A stretch of 64,000 bases of DNA from assembly GCA_016860845.1 (NCBI GenBank), contig BOKF01000044.1, forward strand, positions 1-64,000, given 5' to 3'. This document shows, piece after piece, positions 1-8,835 of the stretch. How positions within the stretch are numbered: position 1 is the stretch's first letter; each line of letters starts with the position of its first letter. The notes beneath the pieces were generated by a model. It saw only the letters and a list, made by a program, of their open reading frames with translations, ran no database searches and had not been told where the DNA came from. The DNA is from Chloroflexota bacterium (GTDB taxonomy: Bacteria > Chloroflexota > Anaerolineae > 4572-78 > J111). The position numbers were made by a program, and so were the translations under genes.

Positions 1-120
1 TCCAAGATTTAAATCATCCAATTGTTCTCACCGGCTTGATGCGTGATACGTGATGCGTAAGAAATCTTGCCTGGAAACCATCACGCATCACGCATTACGT
101 ATCACGGACTTTGGATAATT
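1..120. repeat. 120-bp repeat, copy A (inverted copy at 32243-32362)
   Basis: This stretch is the reverse complement of 32243-32362 with two mismatches seen by eye. The middle holds imperfect GATGCGTGATACGTGATGCGT-like units and their complements, so each copy can fold on itself. The copy begins at the window edge, so it may continue outside. It has no coding content and resembles a non-autonomous repeat; the family is not identified. Confidence 0.85.
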
Positions 121-252
121 ACTTTCTGGGAGTTGCCTTACTCTATGAGTATAATGGGGAATGCGTCAAGGCAGTGTCAAAAAAGCGGGGAGGTATGTCA
201 AGAAAGTGTCAAGAAAGGGGAAAACTGAGGGACTATGAAACGGAAGAGGTTA

Positions 253-960
253 TTAATCCATCCGCAGCCGGTAACCCACCCCCGGTTCGGTCAGGATATA
301 GGCAGGGCGGGCAGGGTCAGCCTCGATTTTGCGGCGGAGGTTGCTGATGTTAACTCGCAGCAGGTGGGTTTCATCGTCATAGCCCATACCCCACACCTGC
401 CGCAGGAGTTGATGATGGGTCAGCACTTTGCCGGCGTGAGTCACCAGGAGCTTTAACAAATCATATTCGGTGGGCGTCAATTGAACTTCCTGCCCGCTCA
501 GACTGACAACGCGCCGGGCCAGGTCTACCGCCAATTCACCGGTGGTAAAAATGGGCGTGTCGTTAGGGTGGACGGCGTGGCGCAGGGCAACCCGCAGCCG
601 GGCCATGAGTTCCCCCACATTAAAAGGCTTGGTCAGGTAATCATCGGCCCCGGCGTCCAGGGCCGCAATTTTATCGGTTTCATGTTCCCGTACCGATAGA
701 ATGATGATCGGTGTTTGAGTCCACTCGCGCAGCCGCCGGACCACTTCGATGCCGTCCAGGTCGGGCAGCCCTAAATCCAAAATAATTAGATCCGGCCGGT
801 GGGCTACGACTAATTCTAACGCTTCTTGCCCATTCGCTGCCTCAAAAACGGTATGGCCGTTTGCCGTTAGAGAAACCTGCAAAAAGCGCCGGATCGCTCG
901 CTCGTCGTCTACAACCAGGACACGCACGCCCTGGGTCAATGTATGCGTTGATTTGCTCAT
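253..960 (-). CDS. kdpE: KdpE-like response regulator (OmpR family)
   Basis: A 235-residue two-component response regulator. The N-terminal receiver domain has the acidic pocket VDDE (residues 17-20) and the phospho-acceptor Asp62 in LIILDLGLPD, and the switch lysine sits in LTKPF. The C-terminal half is an OmpR/PhoB winged helix (LTPTEYDLLKLLV through GVGYRLRMD). It lies 45 bp downstream of the kdpD-like gene on the same strand, so the two probably form one transcript. In the known system KdpE activates the kdpFABC potassium-uptake operon under potassium limitation or osmotic stress. No kdpFABC genes are visible here, so they may lie beyond the left edge or elsewhere. Confidence 0.9.
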   Translation of the reverse strand: MSKSTHTLTQGVRVLVVDDERAIRRFLQVSLTANGHTVFEAANGQEALELVVAHRPDLIILDLGLPDLDGIEVVRRLREWTQTPIIILSVREHETDKIAALDAGADDYLTKPFNVGELMARLRVALRHAVHPNDTPIFTTGELAVDLARRVVSLSGQEVQLTPTEYDLLKLLVTHAGKVLTHHQLLRQVWGMGYDDETHLLRVNISNLRRKIEADPARPAYILTEPGVGYRLRMD

Positions 961-1005
961 CTTCCTTAGCCTGGATTACAAACTGAATTTCGGTCCGAGA
1001 AAAAA

Positions 1006-3702
1006 CTATTTTTCTAAAGGTAAAGCTAATTTTACCACCAAACCGCCGCCCGGCCGGTTTTCAGCCCAGATACGCCCCCCATGGGCTTCGACAATGCCAC
1101 TGCTGATAGACAACCCCAAACCTGTCCCTGCCGGAACATCGCCCCGTTTTCGCCGGTCCGAAGGAAGATCCAGGGATGTGTGCGGCCCGCGGTAAAATTT
1201 ATCAAAGATGCGCTTGAGGTCGTCGGAGGGCAGGCCAGGGCCACGATCGGCAATCTGTATTTCCAGGACGTCACCGGTTAGCTGCGCCTGAATATCCAGG
1301 GGCGTACCAGGTGGAGAATATCTAACCGCGTTGTCGAGGATGTTAACCAGGGCCTGAACAATCAGGACAAAATCGAGCGGAACCAGGGGCAGGTTGGGGG
1401 CCAGTTCTACACTGACCGCCCGGCCGGCGAGGGCACTGTCCAGCCGCTGCAAGGCTGCGCCAATCAGATCCTGAATGTCGCTTGGCTGGGGCGATACCTT
1501 GAGCGCTCCGGCTTCCAGGCGGCTCATGTCGAGCAGATTGCCGACTAATTGGTTCAGACGATTGGCTTCCTCGTGGGCCGTTTTGAGCAGTTCTTGTTGG
1601 GCGGCTGGCTGTACTTCCGCGCCGTCTTCCAACAAACTGCTGAGCGAGCCGGTGATGGTGGCCAGGGGGGTCCGCAAGTCATGCGAAATGGAGTTAAGCA
1701 GAGCGGTTTGCAGTTTTTCGGTCTGTTGGAGCAGTTCGGCCTGACGAGCCGTCTCGGCCAATTGCGCCCGTTCAATGGCCAGGGCCGTCTGGCTGGCAAA
1801 AGCCTCCATCAGCCGGCGCTGCTCCGGAGTTGATTGCTGGGCCGAGCTGGTTAGTTTTAGTCCTAATACCCCGACCACACCCCGCGCTGTTTTGAGCGGT
1901 AAATAACGGGCATCCGCCGCGGGCAGGGTATCGGTGCCCCGGCCTGCCGGCTGGCCTCGCTGAAAAGCCCAGGTCGCGACAGCGTATTTGTCTTGATCAA
2001 GCCCGAAACCGGGGCTGACCGCCCGCGCCGCCAAACGGTCCCCTGCGGGCAGGAAAACAGCGACCTCCCGATCAAAAGTCTCGCCGATGTGGGCGATGAC
2101 GCTTTGCATAATGGCCTCGAGTCCTCCGGCTGAAGCCAAATCACGGCTGAGTTCGTAGAGGGTGACGGTTTGCGCCTCGCGCCGCCGGGCCGCTTCGGCC
2201 TGGTCACGCACCAGCGAAGCCAGGGTACTGATGACCAGGCCGACCATTAATAAACCGATAAAGGTAATAATATATTGATAATCTGAGACAGCCAGGGTAA
2301 TCCGGGGCGGCACAAAGAAAAAGTCAAAAATCAAAACACTGAGGATCGAGGCGGCGATGGCCGGGCCGCGTCCCAGGCGCAGCGCCGCAATAACCACAGC
2401 CAATAAGAAAATCATGGCTAGATTGGTCGGCGCGATAAAGGAGCGGAGGAGTTCACACAATAGGGTTGCCGCTGCCACCCAGCCCAGGCTTTCCAGGTAA
2501 CGATGCCAGGGGCGATGGGGTTGAAATTGCTGAGGAATGATGGGGTGAGTGGACTCGGCGGCGCTGCTGATGACATACACATCAATACTGCCGGAATGGT
2601 GAATGAGCTGGTCAACCAGCGAGCTGCGAAACAACTCCTGCCAAAGGGGGCGCAGGGGTTTACCGGCGATAATTTTGGTGATGTTATGCTGCTGGGCGTA
2701 GCTGATAATCGCCTCCATGACCGTACGCCCTGGCAGACTGAGAGACTTGCCGCCCAGTTCCTCGGCCAGGCGCAGGGTGCGAGCGACCCGATCCCGGTCG
2801 GCTTCAGGCAGGCGGGCGTGGCCGGGCGTCTCCACGTAAACGGCAAACCATTCGGCGTCGAGCGGCTCAGCCAAGCGGCGGGCAGCCCGGACGAGCCGCT
2901 CACTCAGCGGGCTGGGGCTGACACAGACCAGCAGCCGGTCGGCGGCGGGCCAGGGGCCAAGGATGGCTCGTCTTTGCATATAGGCCCGCATTTGTTCATC
3001 CACACGCTCGGCGGCCCGGCGCATGGCCATTTCACGCAGGGCGGTCAAGTTGCCCGGTCGAAAAAACTTCTCGATGGCCCGGGCGGCCTGTTCGGGCACG
3101 TAAACTTTGCCCTCCTGGAGGCGTTGGAGCAGTTCGGCGGGAGGCAGGTCAATCAGTTCAATCTCATTGGCTACGTCCAGCAGCCGGTCCGGCACGGTTT
3201 CCCGCACCGTCACCCCGGTGATCTGGGCCACGACATCGTTGAGGCTTTCCAGGTGCTGGATGTTCAGGGTGGTGTAAACATCAATCCCGATGGCCAGCAG
3301 CTCTTCAACATCCTGGTAGCGCTTGGGATGGCGCGAGCCGGGGGCGTTGGTGTGGGCAAACTCGTCTACCAGGGCCAATTGGGGCCGGCGGGCCAGCACG
3401 GCGTCCACATCCATCTCCGGCAGGGTCACGCCGCGATACTCGACCTGCCGGCAGGGAATAATTTCAAGCTCTGCCAGGAGGTCTTCGGTCTCGGCGCGGC
3501 CATGCGTTTCGACGTAACCCACCACCACATCCACCCCTTCGGCCTTACGCTGGTGAGCCGCGCCGAGCATGGCATAGGTTTTACCTACACCGGCCACATA
3601 ACCGAGGAATATTTTGAGCCTGCCCCGCGTCTGCTGCTGCTCCTCAGCCTGGGCGTAGGCCAGCAGGGCGTCGGGGTTGGGGCGGGTTAGTTCTTGGTTC
3701 AC
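1006..3702 (-). CDS. kdpD: KdpD osmosensitive potassium-channel sensor histidine kinase
   Basis: Membrane sensor kinase of about 898 residues from a GTG start at 3702. That start gives a length and histidine position (H674) close to E. coli KdpD; the open frame upstream to 3786 runs through simple repeats and is less likely coding. Order: KdpD N-terminal domain with Walker A GYVAGVGKT (34-42), a universal-stress-like domain, a short DUF4118 four-helix membrane region, GAF-like sensing segment, HisKA box SISHDLRTPLA, and HATPase motifs (NILDNAVRYS, DRGPG, GTGLGLSI). An extra basic loop, PSDRRKRGD, sits in the ATP lid. It should phosphorylate the KdpE product encoded directly downstream. Confidence 0.92.
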   Translation of the reverse strand: MNQELTRPNPDALLAYAQAEEQQQTRGRLKIFLGYVAGVGKTYAMLGAAHQRKAEGVDVVVGYVETHGRAETEDLLAELEIIPCRQVEYRGVTLPEMDVDAVLARRPQLALVDEFAHTNAPGSRHPKRYQDVEELLAIGIDVYTTLNIQHLESLNDVVAQITGVTVRETVPDRLLDVANEIELIDLPPAELLQRLQEGKVYVPEQAARAIEKFFRPGNLTALREMAMRRAAERVDEQMRAYMQRRAILGPWPAADRLLVCVSPSPLSERLVRAARRLAEPLDAEWFAVYVETPGHARLPEADRDRVARTLRLAEELGGKSLSLPGRTVMEAIISYAQQHNITKIIAGKPLRPLWQELFRSSLVDQLIHHSGSIDVYVISSAAESTHPIIPQQFQPHRPWHRYLESLGWVAAATLLCELLRSFIAPTNLAMIFLLAVVIAALRLGRGPAIAASILSVLIFDFFFVPPRITLAVSDYQYIITFIGLLMVGLVISTLASLVRDQAEAARRREAQTVTLYELSRDLASAGGLEAIMQSVIAHIGETFDREVAVFLPAGDRLAARAVSPGFGLDQDKYAVATWAFQRGQPAGRGTDTLPAADARYLPLKTARGVVGVLGLKLTSSAQQSTPEQRRLMEAFASQTALAIERAQLAETARQAELLQQTEKLQTALLNSISHDLRTPLATITGSLSSLLEDGAEVQPAAQQELLKTAHEEANRLNQLVGNLLDMSRLEAGALKVSPQPSDIQDLIGAALQRLDSALAGRAVSVELAPNLPLVPLDFVLIVQALVNILDNAVRYSPPGTPLDIQAQLTGDVLEIQIADRGPGLPSDDLKRIFDKFYRGPHTSLDLPSDRRKRGDVPAGTGLGLSISSGIVEAHGGRIWAENRPGGGLVVKLALPLEK

Positions 3703-3754
3703 TATTGGCTCATCGTGTGCAAAATTAGCAGGACGAACAAAAAGAATAAGGTAG

Positions 3755-3811
3755 ATTGGAAGGCTGGAAGGTTGGAGTATTCCCATTCTTCCATCCTTCC
3801 AACCCTCCAGT
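3755..3811. repeat. GGAAGGTTGGA-type minisatellite with inverted arms
   Basis: Tandem GGAAGGCTGGAAGGTTGGAG followed by its near complement (CTTCCAACCCTCCAG), forming an imperfect hairpin between kdpD and dtd. The same unit appears on the + strand at 5950-6030 inside the tricorn gene, so it is a dispersed short repeat. It could also act as a weak terminator, but no clear T-run is seen. Confidence 0.6.
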
Positions 3812-3812
3812 G

Positions 3813-4262
3813 TTACAACTCCGCGGTATCCAAAATAATCGTTACCGGCCCCTCGTTTTCGATATGGACCAGCATCTCGGCCCCAAAGACGCCGCTGGCT
3901 ACCTTTTTGATCCCCAACGCCTGCAACTGGGCGGCAAATTGAGTCACCAGCGGTTCGGCGATTTCGGGCGGGGCAGCGTCGGTGAAGCTGGGGCGGCGGC
4001 CTTTGCGGGCGTCGGCGTAGACGGTGAATTGGGAGATAACCAGAATTTCCGCGCCGGTGTCCAGGGCCGACAGGTTCATTTTGCCCTGCGCATCCTCAAA
4101 AACGCGCAGATGGACCGTTTTTTCGGCCAGTTTTTTGACTTCCGCCGGGCCGTCACCATTCGTCACGCCCAATAGAATCACGTAGCCCGGCCCAATCTGG
4201 CCGACGATGTTGTTATTAACAGCGACAAATCCATGTCGAACCCGCTGTAAGATTGCGCGCAT
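3813..4262 (-). CDS. dtd: D-aminoacyl-tRNA deacylase
   Basis: A 149-residue cytosolic editing enzyme that hydrolyses D-amino acids from mischarged tRNAs (and glycine from tRNA-Ala). Length and sequence match the DTD family end to end: start [11 protein letters not shown], the active-site SQFTVYAD segment, GRRPSF, and the C-terminal ENEGPVTI segment in place of the usual NDGPVT. The ATG at 4262 fits the conserved N-terminus exactly. It stands alone, downstream of no obvious partner, and converges on nothing; the next gene upstream is divergent. Confidence 0.93.
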   Translation of the reverse strand: MRAILQRVRHGFVAVNNNIVGQIGPGYVILLGVTNGDGPAEVKKLAEKTVHLRVFEDAQGKMNLSALDTGAEILVISQFTVYADARKGRRPSFTDAAPPEIAEPLVTQFAAQLQALGIKKVASGVFGAEMLVHIENEGPVTIILDTAEL

Positions 4263-4404
4263 AATGTCTCTTGATCAGGGTTTCTTCTTGATTATATTCT
4301 CGCCGGGAGATTTGACCAATAAATTTATCGTAATCTCACAGAGTTGTGCTAAAATAACGTTAAAGTAATCTGCTGGTAAAAATACCACGTGGAGGCTAAC
4401 TTTA

Positions 4405-4644
4405 ATGGCAGAAATCCTTTTGAAAGATATTCCAAAACCCCTTTATCAACGGCTTAAACAAAAAGCCATCCAAAACCATCGTAGTTTAGATACTGAAGTG
4501 ATAGCGACCCTTGAGCTTGTCTATCAGCAAAATCGGGTGGATGTTAAAAGCTTATTGCAGCGCGCTCGTGCGCTTAGAAGCCAAGTTCTGGGTCAATTGA
4601 CTGATGACCAATTGACCGAGTTGAAAAATCAAGGCCGGTCATGA
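4405..4644 (+). CDS. FitA/VapB-type ribbon-helix-helix antitoxin
   Basis: A 79-residue protein beginning AEILLKDIPKPLYQRLKQKA, the usual start of a FitA-like ribbon-helix-helix DNA-binding antitoxin; the helices run to about residue 45 and the tail would bind and block the toxin. A GGAGG ribosome-binding site lies at 4390-4394. Its stop codon overlaps the start of the PIN-domain toxin by 4 bp, the standard coupled arrangement. Such antitoxins usually repress their own promoter; an operator was not identified. Confidence 0.85.
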   Translation: MAEILLKDIPKPLYQRLKQKAIQNHRSLDTEVIATLELVYQQNRVDVKSLLQRARALRSQVLGQLTDDQLTELKNQGRS

Positions 4645-5045
4645 TCGTCGTTGATACAAATATTATGGCCTATCTTTGGATTCCGGGTGTACATACTGCG
4701 CAAGTGGAACAAGTCTTGAACAAAGACCCCGATTGGGTAGCTCCGCTGTTGTGGCGTTCAGAGTTTCGGAATGTTTTAGCTGGTTACATTCGTCATAATC
4801 TGCTAACACTTGAGGTGGCGCTCCAGCTTGCAAATGAAGCCGAGGCTCAAATGAATGAGAAAGAATACGCAGTTTCCTCAACACAGGTACTCAAACTGAC
4901 TAAAAAATCAGCCTGTTCTGCTTATGATTGTGAATTTGTAGCTGTAGCTCAAGAATTAGACATTCCTCTGATCACGACTGACAAAAAAGTATTGGCTGAA
5001 TTTCCCACTATTGCCATTGATATAGTCCAATTTCTTAACAGGTGA
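4641..5045 (+). CDS. vapC: VapC-type PIN-domain ribonuclease toxin
   Basis: A 134-residue PIN-domain protein, the usual VapC length. Conserved acidic residues are visible: Asp5/6 region in MIVVDTNIMAYL, Glu in WRSEFRNVL, Asp in AYDCEFVAVA, and Asp in ITTDKKVL. VapC toxins are Mg-dependent RNases cutting tRNA or rRNA, held inactive by the partner antitoxin encoded immediately upstream with a 4-bp overlap. A third small gene follows after 3 bp. Confidence 0.88.
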   Translation: MIVVDTNIMAYLWIPGVHTAQVEQVLNKDPDWVAPLLWRSEFRNVLAGYIRHNLLTLEVALQLANEAEAQMNEKEYAVSSTQVLKLTKKSACSAYDCEFVAVAQELDIPLITTDKKVLAEFPTIAIDIVQFLNR

Positions 5046-5048
5046 CTT

Positions 5049-5210
5049 ATGGGTTGTTTGGAAGGCCGGATTAAGAGGCGACGCCGAAAGATTGCCCAAA
5101 ATGCACGCGAAGCTATCGCTGCTTTTCATGCCGGTAAGTTGAAGCCGCAGCCTGTGGAGGAGATCATTGCTGAACTTCGCCAATCGTTAGATGAAGCGAT
5201 TGAGGAATAA
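5049..5210 (+). CDS. Small basic protein following the VapBC pair
   Basis: Reads as 53 residues, beginning MGCLEGRIKRRRRKIA and ending with an acidic helical segment (EEIIAELRQSLDEAIEE). It starts 3 bp after the vapC stop and ends 2 bp before the end of the convergent tricorn gene. The arginine-rich N-terminus and helical tail would suit a nucleic-acid-binding or antitoxin-like peptide, but no family is recognised and no strong Shine-Dalgarno sequence precedes it. It could be translated by coupling to vapC. Confidence 0.45.
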   Translation: MGCLEGRIKRRRRKIAQNAREAIAAFHAGKLKPQPVEEIIAELRQSLDEAIEE

Positions 5211-5212
5211 AT

Positions 5213-8200
5213 TCATTTCCCCTTCTTTAATTTAGGGAGTTTGGGCAAGGCCCGGCTGGGCCGAGGGCCGAAATCGGGGATGCGCGGCGGCTTTGTTTCC
5301 ATGAGCTTCACAATCTCTTGCAGGCCCCGCTCCATCTGCGGGTCCTGGCCTGCCGCGTAATCCTGCGGGCGGACATCCACCTCGATATCCGGGTCGGTGC
5401 CGTAATTTTCCACCCCCCAGCCCACATCGGCAAACCAGTAGGAAAATTCCGGCTGGGTGGTGATGGTCCCATCCACCAGGGAGTGGCGCGGCCAGATGCC
5501 GATGACCCCGCCCCAGGTGCGCTTGCCGATGACCGGCCCCAGGCCCATTACTTTGAAGGCATGCGTAAAAATATCGCCGTCGGAGCCGGCGAACTCGTTG
5601 GTCAGCGCCACCAGCGGCCCCAGCACCGAATGGCCCGGATAGGGCGAAGCAACGCCGTAGCGGGATTGATTGTAACCAATCCGCCGCCGGGCCAATTTTT
5701 CCAGCAGCAGTTGTGACACATTGCCGCCGCCGTTGAAGCGGACATCCACAATCAGCCCCTCTCGCTCCGACTCGCCCAGGTAGTAGCGGTGGAATTCAGC
5801 ATAGCCAAACGGTCCCATATTGGGAATGTGAACATAACCGACCCGCTCCTCGGTTTCCTGGTGAACGCGGCGGCGGTTAGCTTCGACCCATTCCCGGTAG
5901 CGAGCCTCGGTTTCGCTGCGCAGCGTTTTAACCAGGACAACGCGAGGGGAGGCTGGAGGGTCGGGAGGTTGGAAGGTTGGAAGGTTGGAAGACTGGTGGG
6001 TTGGAGGGTTGGGAGGCTGGGAGGCTGTACTTTCAGGGTGATTATCATCCTGTTCTGGCCCGGTCGGCGGTCGGTGGTCGGCGGTCGGTCTAGCTAACAG
6101 CGTCAACTGAATCTCGGCGTTAGCCCGATTGACCAGGAGCTGCTGGGGGGACAGCTCGCGGCTGAGACGCTGCCCATCAATTGCCAGCAGGATATCGCCC
6201 ACCTGGGCGTTGACTCCCAGCCGGCGCAGGGGCGAATCCCACCGCTCCATCCAGGCATCGCCCTCGATGATGTGGGTGATGCGGTAGCCATCGGCTGCGG
6301 GATCATATTCAAAATCAGCGCCCAGAAAGCCCTGATCGTAGCGAGGCGCGGGGCGGTAATCGCCGCCAAATTCGTAGGCGTGGGAAGTACCCAACTCGCC
6401 CTGCATTTCCCACATCAGGTCGGAAAATTCAGAGCGGGTGGTCACGCGATCAATCAGCGGGAAGTAACGCTGGTACACCTGCTGCCAGTCCACGCTGGAC
6501 ATATCATCCGTCCAGAAGTGGTCGCGCTGCAAGCGCCAGGCCTCGCGGAACATTTGCTGCCACTCCTCCGGCGGATTGACCGCCACCCGCAGGCGGCTGA
6601 GGTCAATCCAGCCGCTCTTTTTAGTGTAGCCCGCCGCACCGTTATCCGGTTTTTCGCCTGCTTTCAAAACCCGCATGTGTTTACCGTTGCGGTAAATGAG
6701 ATAATTTCGATCCCGCGAAACTCCAAAATCGCTGATACCGTTGACGATAAACTCTTTTTTGCGCTCGACCAGATCGTACATTTCCAGAGCGCCGTGGCCT
6801 TCTTCCTCATCCGGGGTACGCCAACTTTTGCCCAGGCTGCCTTCGATGGGGAACGAGGTAAAGAGGACTTTATCCTTGTTGATGCCTCTAATCTGGTGAT
6901 AGCGGCTCTCAGGTACCGGAAAAGCGGTGACTCGACTCTGGATGCCGTCCAGGTCAATCTGCAGGGGTTTATCTTTCTCCTCGGGTTTTGGCGGAGCGGG
7001 TTCACTCTCTTTATTGTCTTTGGCGGCGGCTGGTGCGGCTTTACCGTTTTCATCCTTCTTGCCATTGCCGGCCACCTTGCCATTATCCCCAGGCGCTTCG
7101 CCAGGCAGGGGGATGAAGGGATTAGGCAACTCCTTTTGCAGCGTGACCAAATAGGGCCTAGCCCCGCGCGGGAAATTCAGGTCAAAGTAGTAACTGTCAT
7201 GGACCGGATCAAAATCGCGGAAGGAGAGAAAATAAATGTATTTGCCAGATGGGTCAAAACTGGGGCCGAAATCAAGCAGGTTGTTGGGGGTGGTCACAAA
7301 GTGAGTCGCGCCACTTTCGACATGGCACAATTTGATGGCAGCCGTATGCAGCGAGGTCCGCAGGCTGTAGACAACCCACTCCCCATCCGGCGACCAATCC
7401 AATCCATAGATGCGGCCATAGCTGCTTTTATCCAGCACTTTAAAGCTTTTCTTTTCCAGATCAACCCAAATAAGCTCGTAACGGTGATTGCCAAAAACCA
7501 GGCAGTCCTTTTTGGGCGACACCTTGAAAAAGAGTGGGCGGCCGGTATCTAATCCGGTTAAACGCTCTACCTGCCGGTCTGCGGGCGCTTTGCTGGCATC
7601 GGCGTGAATTTCGATGGCTTCTTCACCATCGGCATCGCTGATCATGACTAGCCGCTGACCATCGTTGAGCCACTCAACCAGGCGATAGCGCACACCGCTG
7701 GCCTGGCCGTAGGGCAGGACGGCGCCCTCCCAATTGGACAGCGCAAAAGCCTGGCCGCGGGTGGTAATCGCCACGCTGTGGCCCTGGGGATGGAGCGCGT
7801 AATGGTCCATATAAGTGGAAGCCTTGACAAATTTGCGATTGCGCTGGACCCGCGGGCTGTGAAATTCGATCTTGATTTTTTCGGGGTTTCTTTTGCCGCT
7901 TTTGGCCGGATCAAATACAAAAAGGTCAGCCCCGGCGCGGTAGACAATCCGCCGGCCATCACCGGCCAGGTTGCGGACGTAGTAATCTTCGTGATGGGTG
8001 TGGCGCTGGATGTCCTTGCCGTCGAGGGTACAGGAGTAGAGGTTGCCAATGCCTTCGTGATCCGATAGGAAGTAAATCCGCTCGCCCAGCCAGATGGGGC
8101 TGATAACATGGCTCAGGGTTTTGAGCAGCGGCTTGAACTTGCCCTTGCCTTTGGGGTCAAGCCAAATCTCCCCGGCCGTGCCGCCGCGGTAGCGCTTCCA

Positions 8201-8671
8201 GTTAGCCAGTTCGTTTGTCCGCCGGCCAATGACCACGCCACCATCCGGCCCAAAAGAAACGGAGCGAGCCGGGCCGTAAGGCAGTAATTCCGGCTGGCCA
8301 CCGGAGGGACTGACGGTGTAGACGGGGGTCAAGTGGGCAAAGGGTTGGCCGGCGTTGCTGGCGAAAACGATTTTCTGGCTGTCGGGCGTCCAGCCCTGGA
8401 CGATGGTCTGGCTGCCCAGGTAGGTCAGGCGGGTGGCCGGGCCGCCCGCAGCGGGCATCACGTAGACTTCGCCCTCACCTTCCTCCCGGCCAATAAAGGC
8501 CAGCCACGCACCGTCGGGCGACAGGGCCGGGTGGGAGACCATGCCCAGGTTGGCTGTCAGCCGCCGGGCCACGCCGCCCTTGGCCGGCACGGCCCACAGG
8601 TCATCTTCACAGACAAAGACGACATTATTTTTGTGGATCGTGGGGTAGCGATAGTAGCCGTTGGGTTTCAT
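5213..8671 (-). CDS. Tricorn-like S41 protease with beta-propeller and PDZ domains
   Basis: A 1152-residue tricorn protease homologue. The first ~550 residues are TolB/WD-like propeller blades (repeated SPDG and GW-PDSQ motifs). After a charged Lys/Glu/Pro linker (around 555-600) comes the C1 region, a PDZ domain, and the S41 catalytic core with the nucleophile in NEFAGSDGD (about Ser1030) and the RTWGG stretch. In archaea tricorn trims proteasome products to short peptides; bacterial homologues are thought to do similar cytosolic peptide degradation. No signal peptide is visible. The segment between PDZ and catalytic core carries a repeat-derived Pro/Ser/Gln/Asn insertion (see 5946-6092). 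Confidence 0.9.
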   Translation of the reverse strand: MKPNGYYRYPTIHKNNVVFVCEDDLWAVPAKGGVARRLTANLGMVSHPALSPDGAWLAFIGREEGEGEVYVMPAAGGPATRLTYLGSQTIVQGWTPDSQKIVFASNAGQPFAHLTPVYTVSPSGGQPELLPYGPARSVSFGPDGGVVIGRRTNELANWKRYRGGTAGEIWLDPKGKGKFKPLLKTLSHVISPIWLGERIYFLSDHEGIGNLYSCTLDGKDIQRHTHHEDYYVRNLAGDGRRIVYRAGADLFVFDPAKSGKRNPEKIKIEFHSPRVQRNRKFVKASTYMDHYALHPQGHSVAITTRGQAFALSNWEGAVLPYGQASGVRYRLVEWLNDGQRLVMISDADGEEAIEIHADASKAPADRQVERLTGLDTGRPLFFKVSPKKDCLVFGNHRYELIWVDLEKKSFKVLDKSSYGRIYGLDWSPDGEWVVYSLRTSLHTAAIKLCHVESGATHFVTTPNNLLDFGPSFDPSGKYIYFLSFRDFDPVHDSYYFDLNFPRGARPYLVTLQKELPNPFIPLPGEAPGDNGKVAGNGKKDENGKAAPAAAKDNKESEPAPPKPEEKDKPLQIDLDGIQSRVTAFPVPESRYHQIRGINKDKVLFTSFPIEGSLGKSWRTPDEEEGHGALEMYDLVERKKEFIVNGISDFGVSRDRNYLIYRNGKHMRVLKAGEKPDNGAAGYTKKSGWIDLSRLRVAVNPPEEWQQMFREAWRLQRDHFWTDDMSSVDWQQVYQRYFPLIDRVTTRSEFSDLMWEMQGELGTSHAYEFGGDYRPAPRYDQGFLGADFEYDPAADGYRITHIIEGDAWMERWDSPLRRLGVNAQVGDILLAIDGQRLSRELSPQQLLVNRANAEIQLTLLARPTADHRPPTGPEQDDNHPESTASQPPNPPTHQSSNLPTFQPPDPPASPRVVLVKTLRSETEARYREWVEANRRRVHQETEERVGYVHIPNMGPFGYAEFHRYYLGESEREGLIVDVRFNGGGNVSQLLLEKLARRRIGYNQSRYGVASPYPGHSVLGPLVALTNEFAGSDGDIFTHAFKVMGLGPVIGKRTWGGVIGIWPRHSLVDGTITTQPEFSYWFADVGWGVENYGTDPDIEVDVRPQDYAAGQDPQMERGLQEIVKLMETKPPRIPDFGPRPSRALPKLPKLKKGK
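5946..6092. repeat. Two simple repeats absorbed in frame by the tricorn gene
   Basis: On the + strand 5950-6030 is a GGAAGGTTGGAAGGTTGG minisatellite like the one at 3755-3811, and 6060-6090 is a CGGTCGGCGGTCGGTGGTCG repeat. Read in the gene they encode a low-complexity stretch rich in Pro, Gln, Asn and Ser between the PDZ and catalytic domains. The reading frame stays open throughout. Confidence 0.75.
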
Positions 8672-8835
8672 GGGTTGTGAGCACCTAAGAAGGTATTTGA
8701 ATGTCTAAGGTTTTCAGTCGGGATTTAGGGATTAGAAGATTTGGTCTCTTGTTCATCCTCAAATTCCCTAAACTGGAAACATTGAATGATTAATGTGTGA
8801 CGTACTCCGGCGGTGAGGTGAGAAGTTCACTACTC

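Noticed and set aside
2503..3690. 395-residue open frame antisense to kdpD
   Set aside because: A shadow of a well-supported gene on the other strand; no family resemblance.
6272..7552. 426-residue open frame antisense to the tricorn gene
   Set aside because: Shadow of the tricorn gene, which has a consistent domain order.
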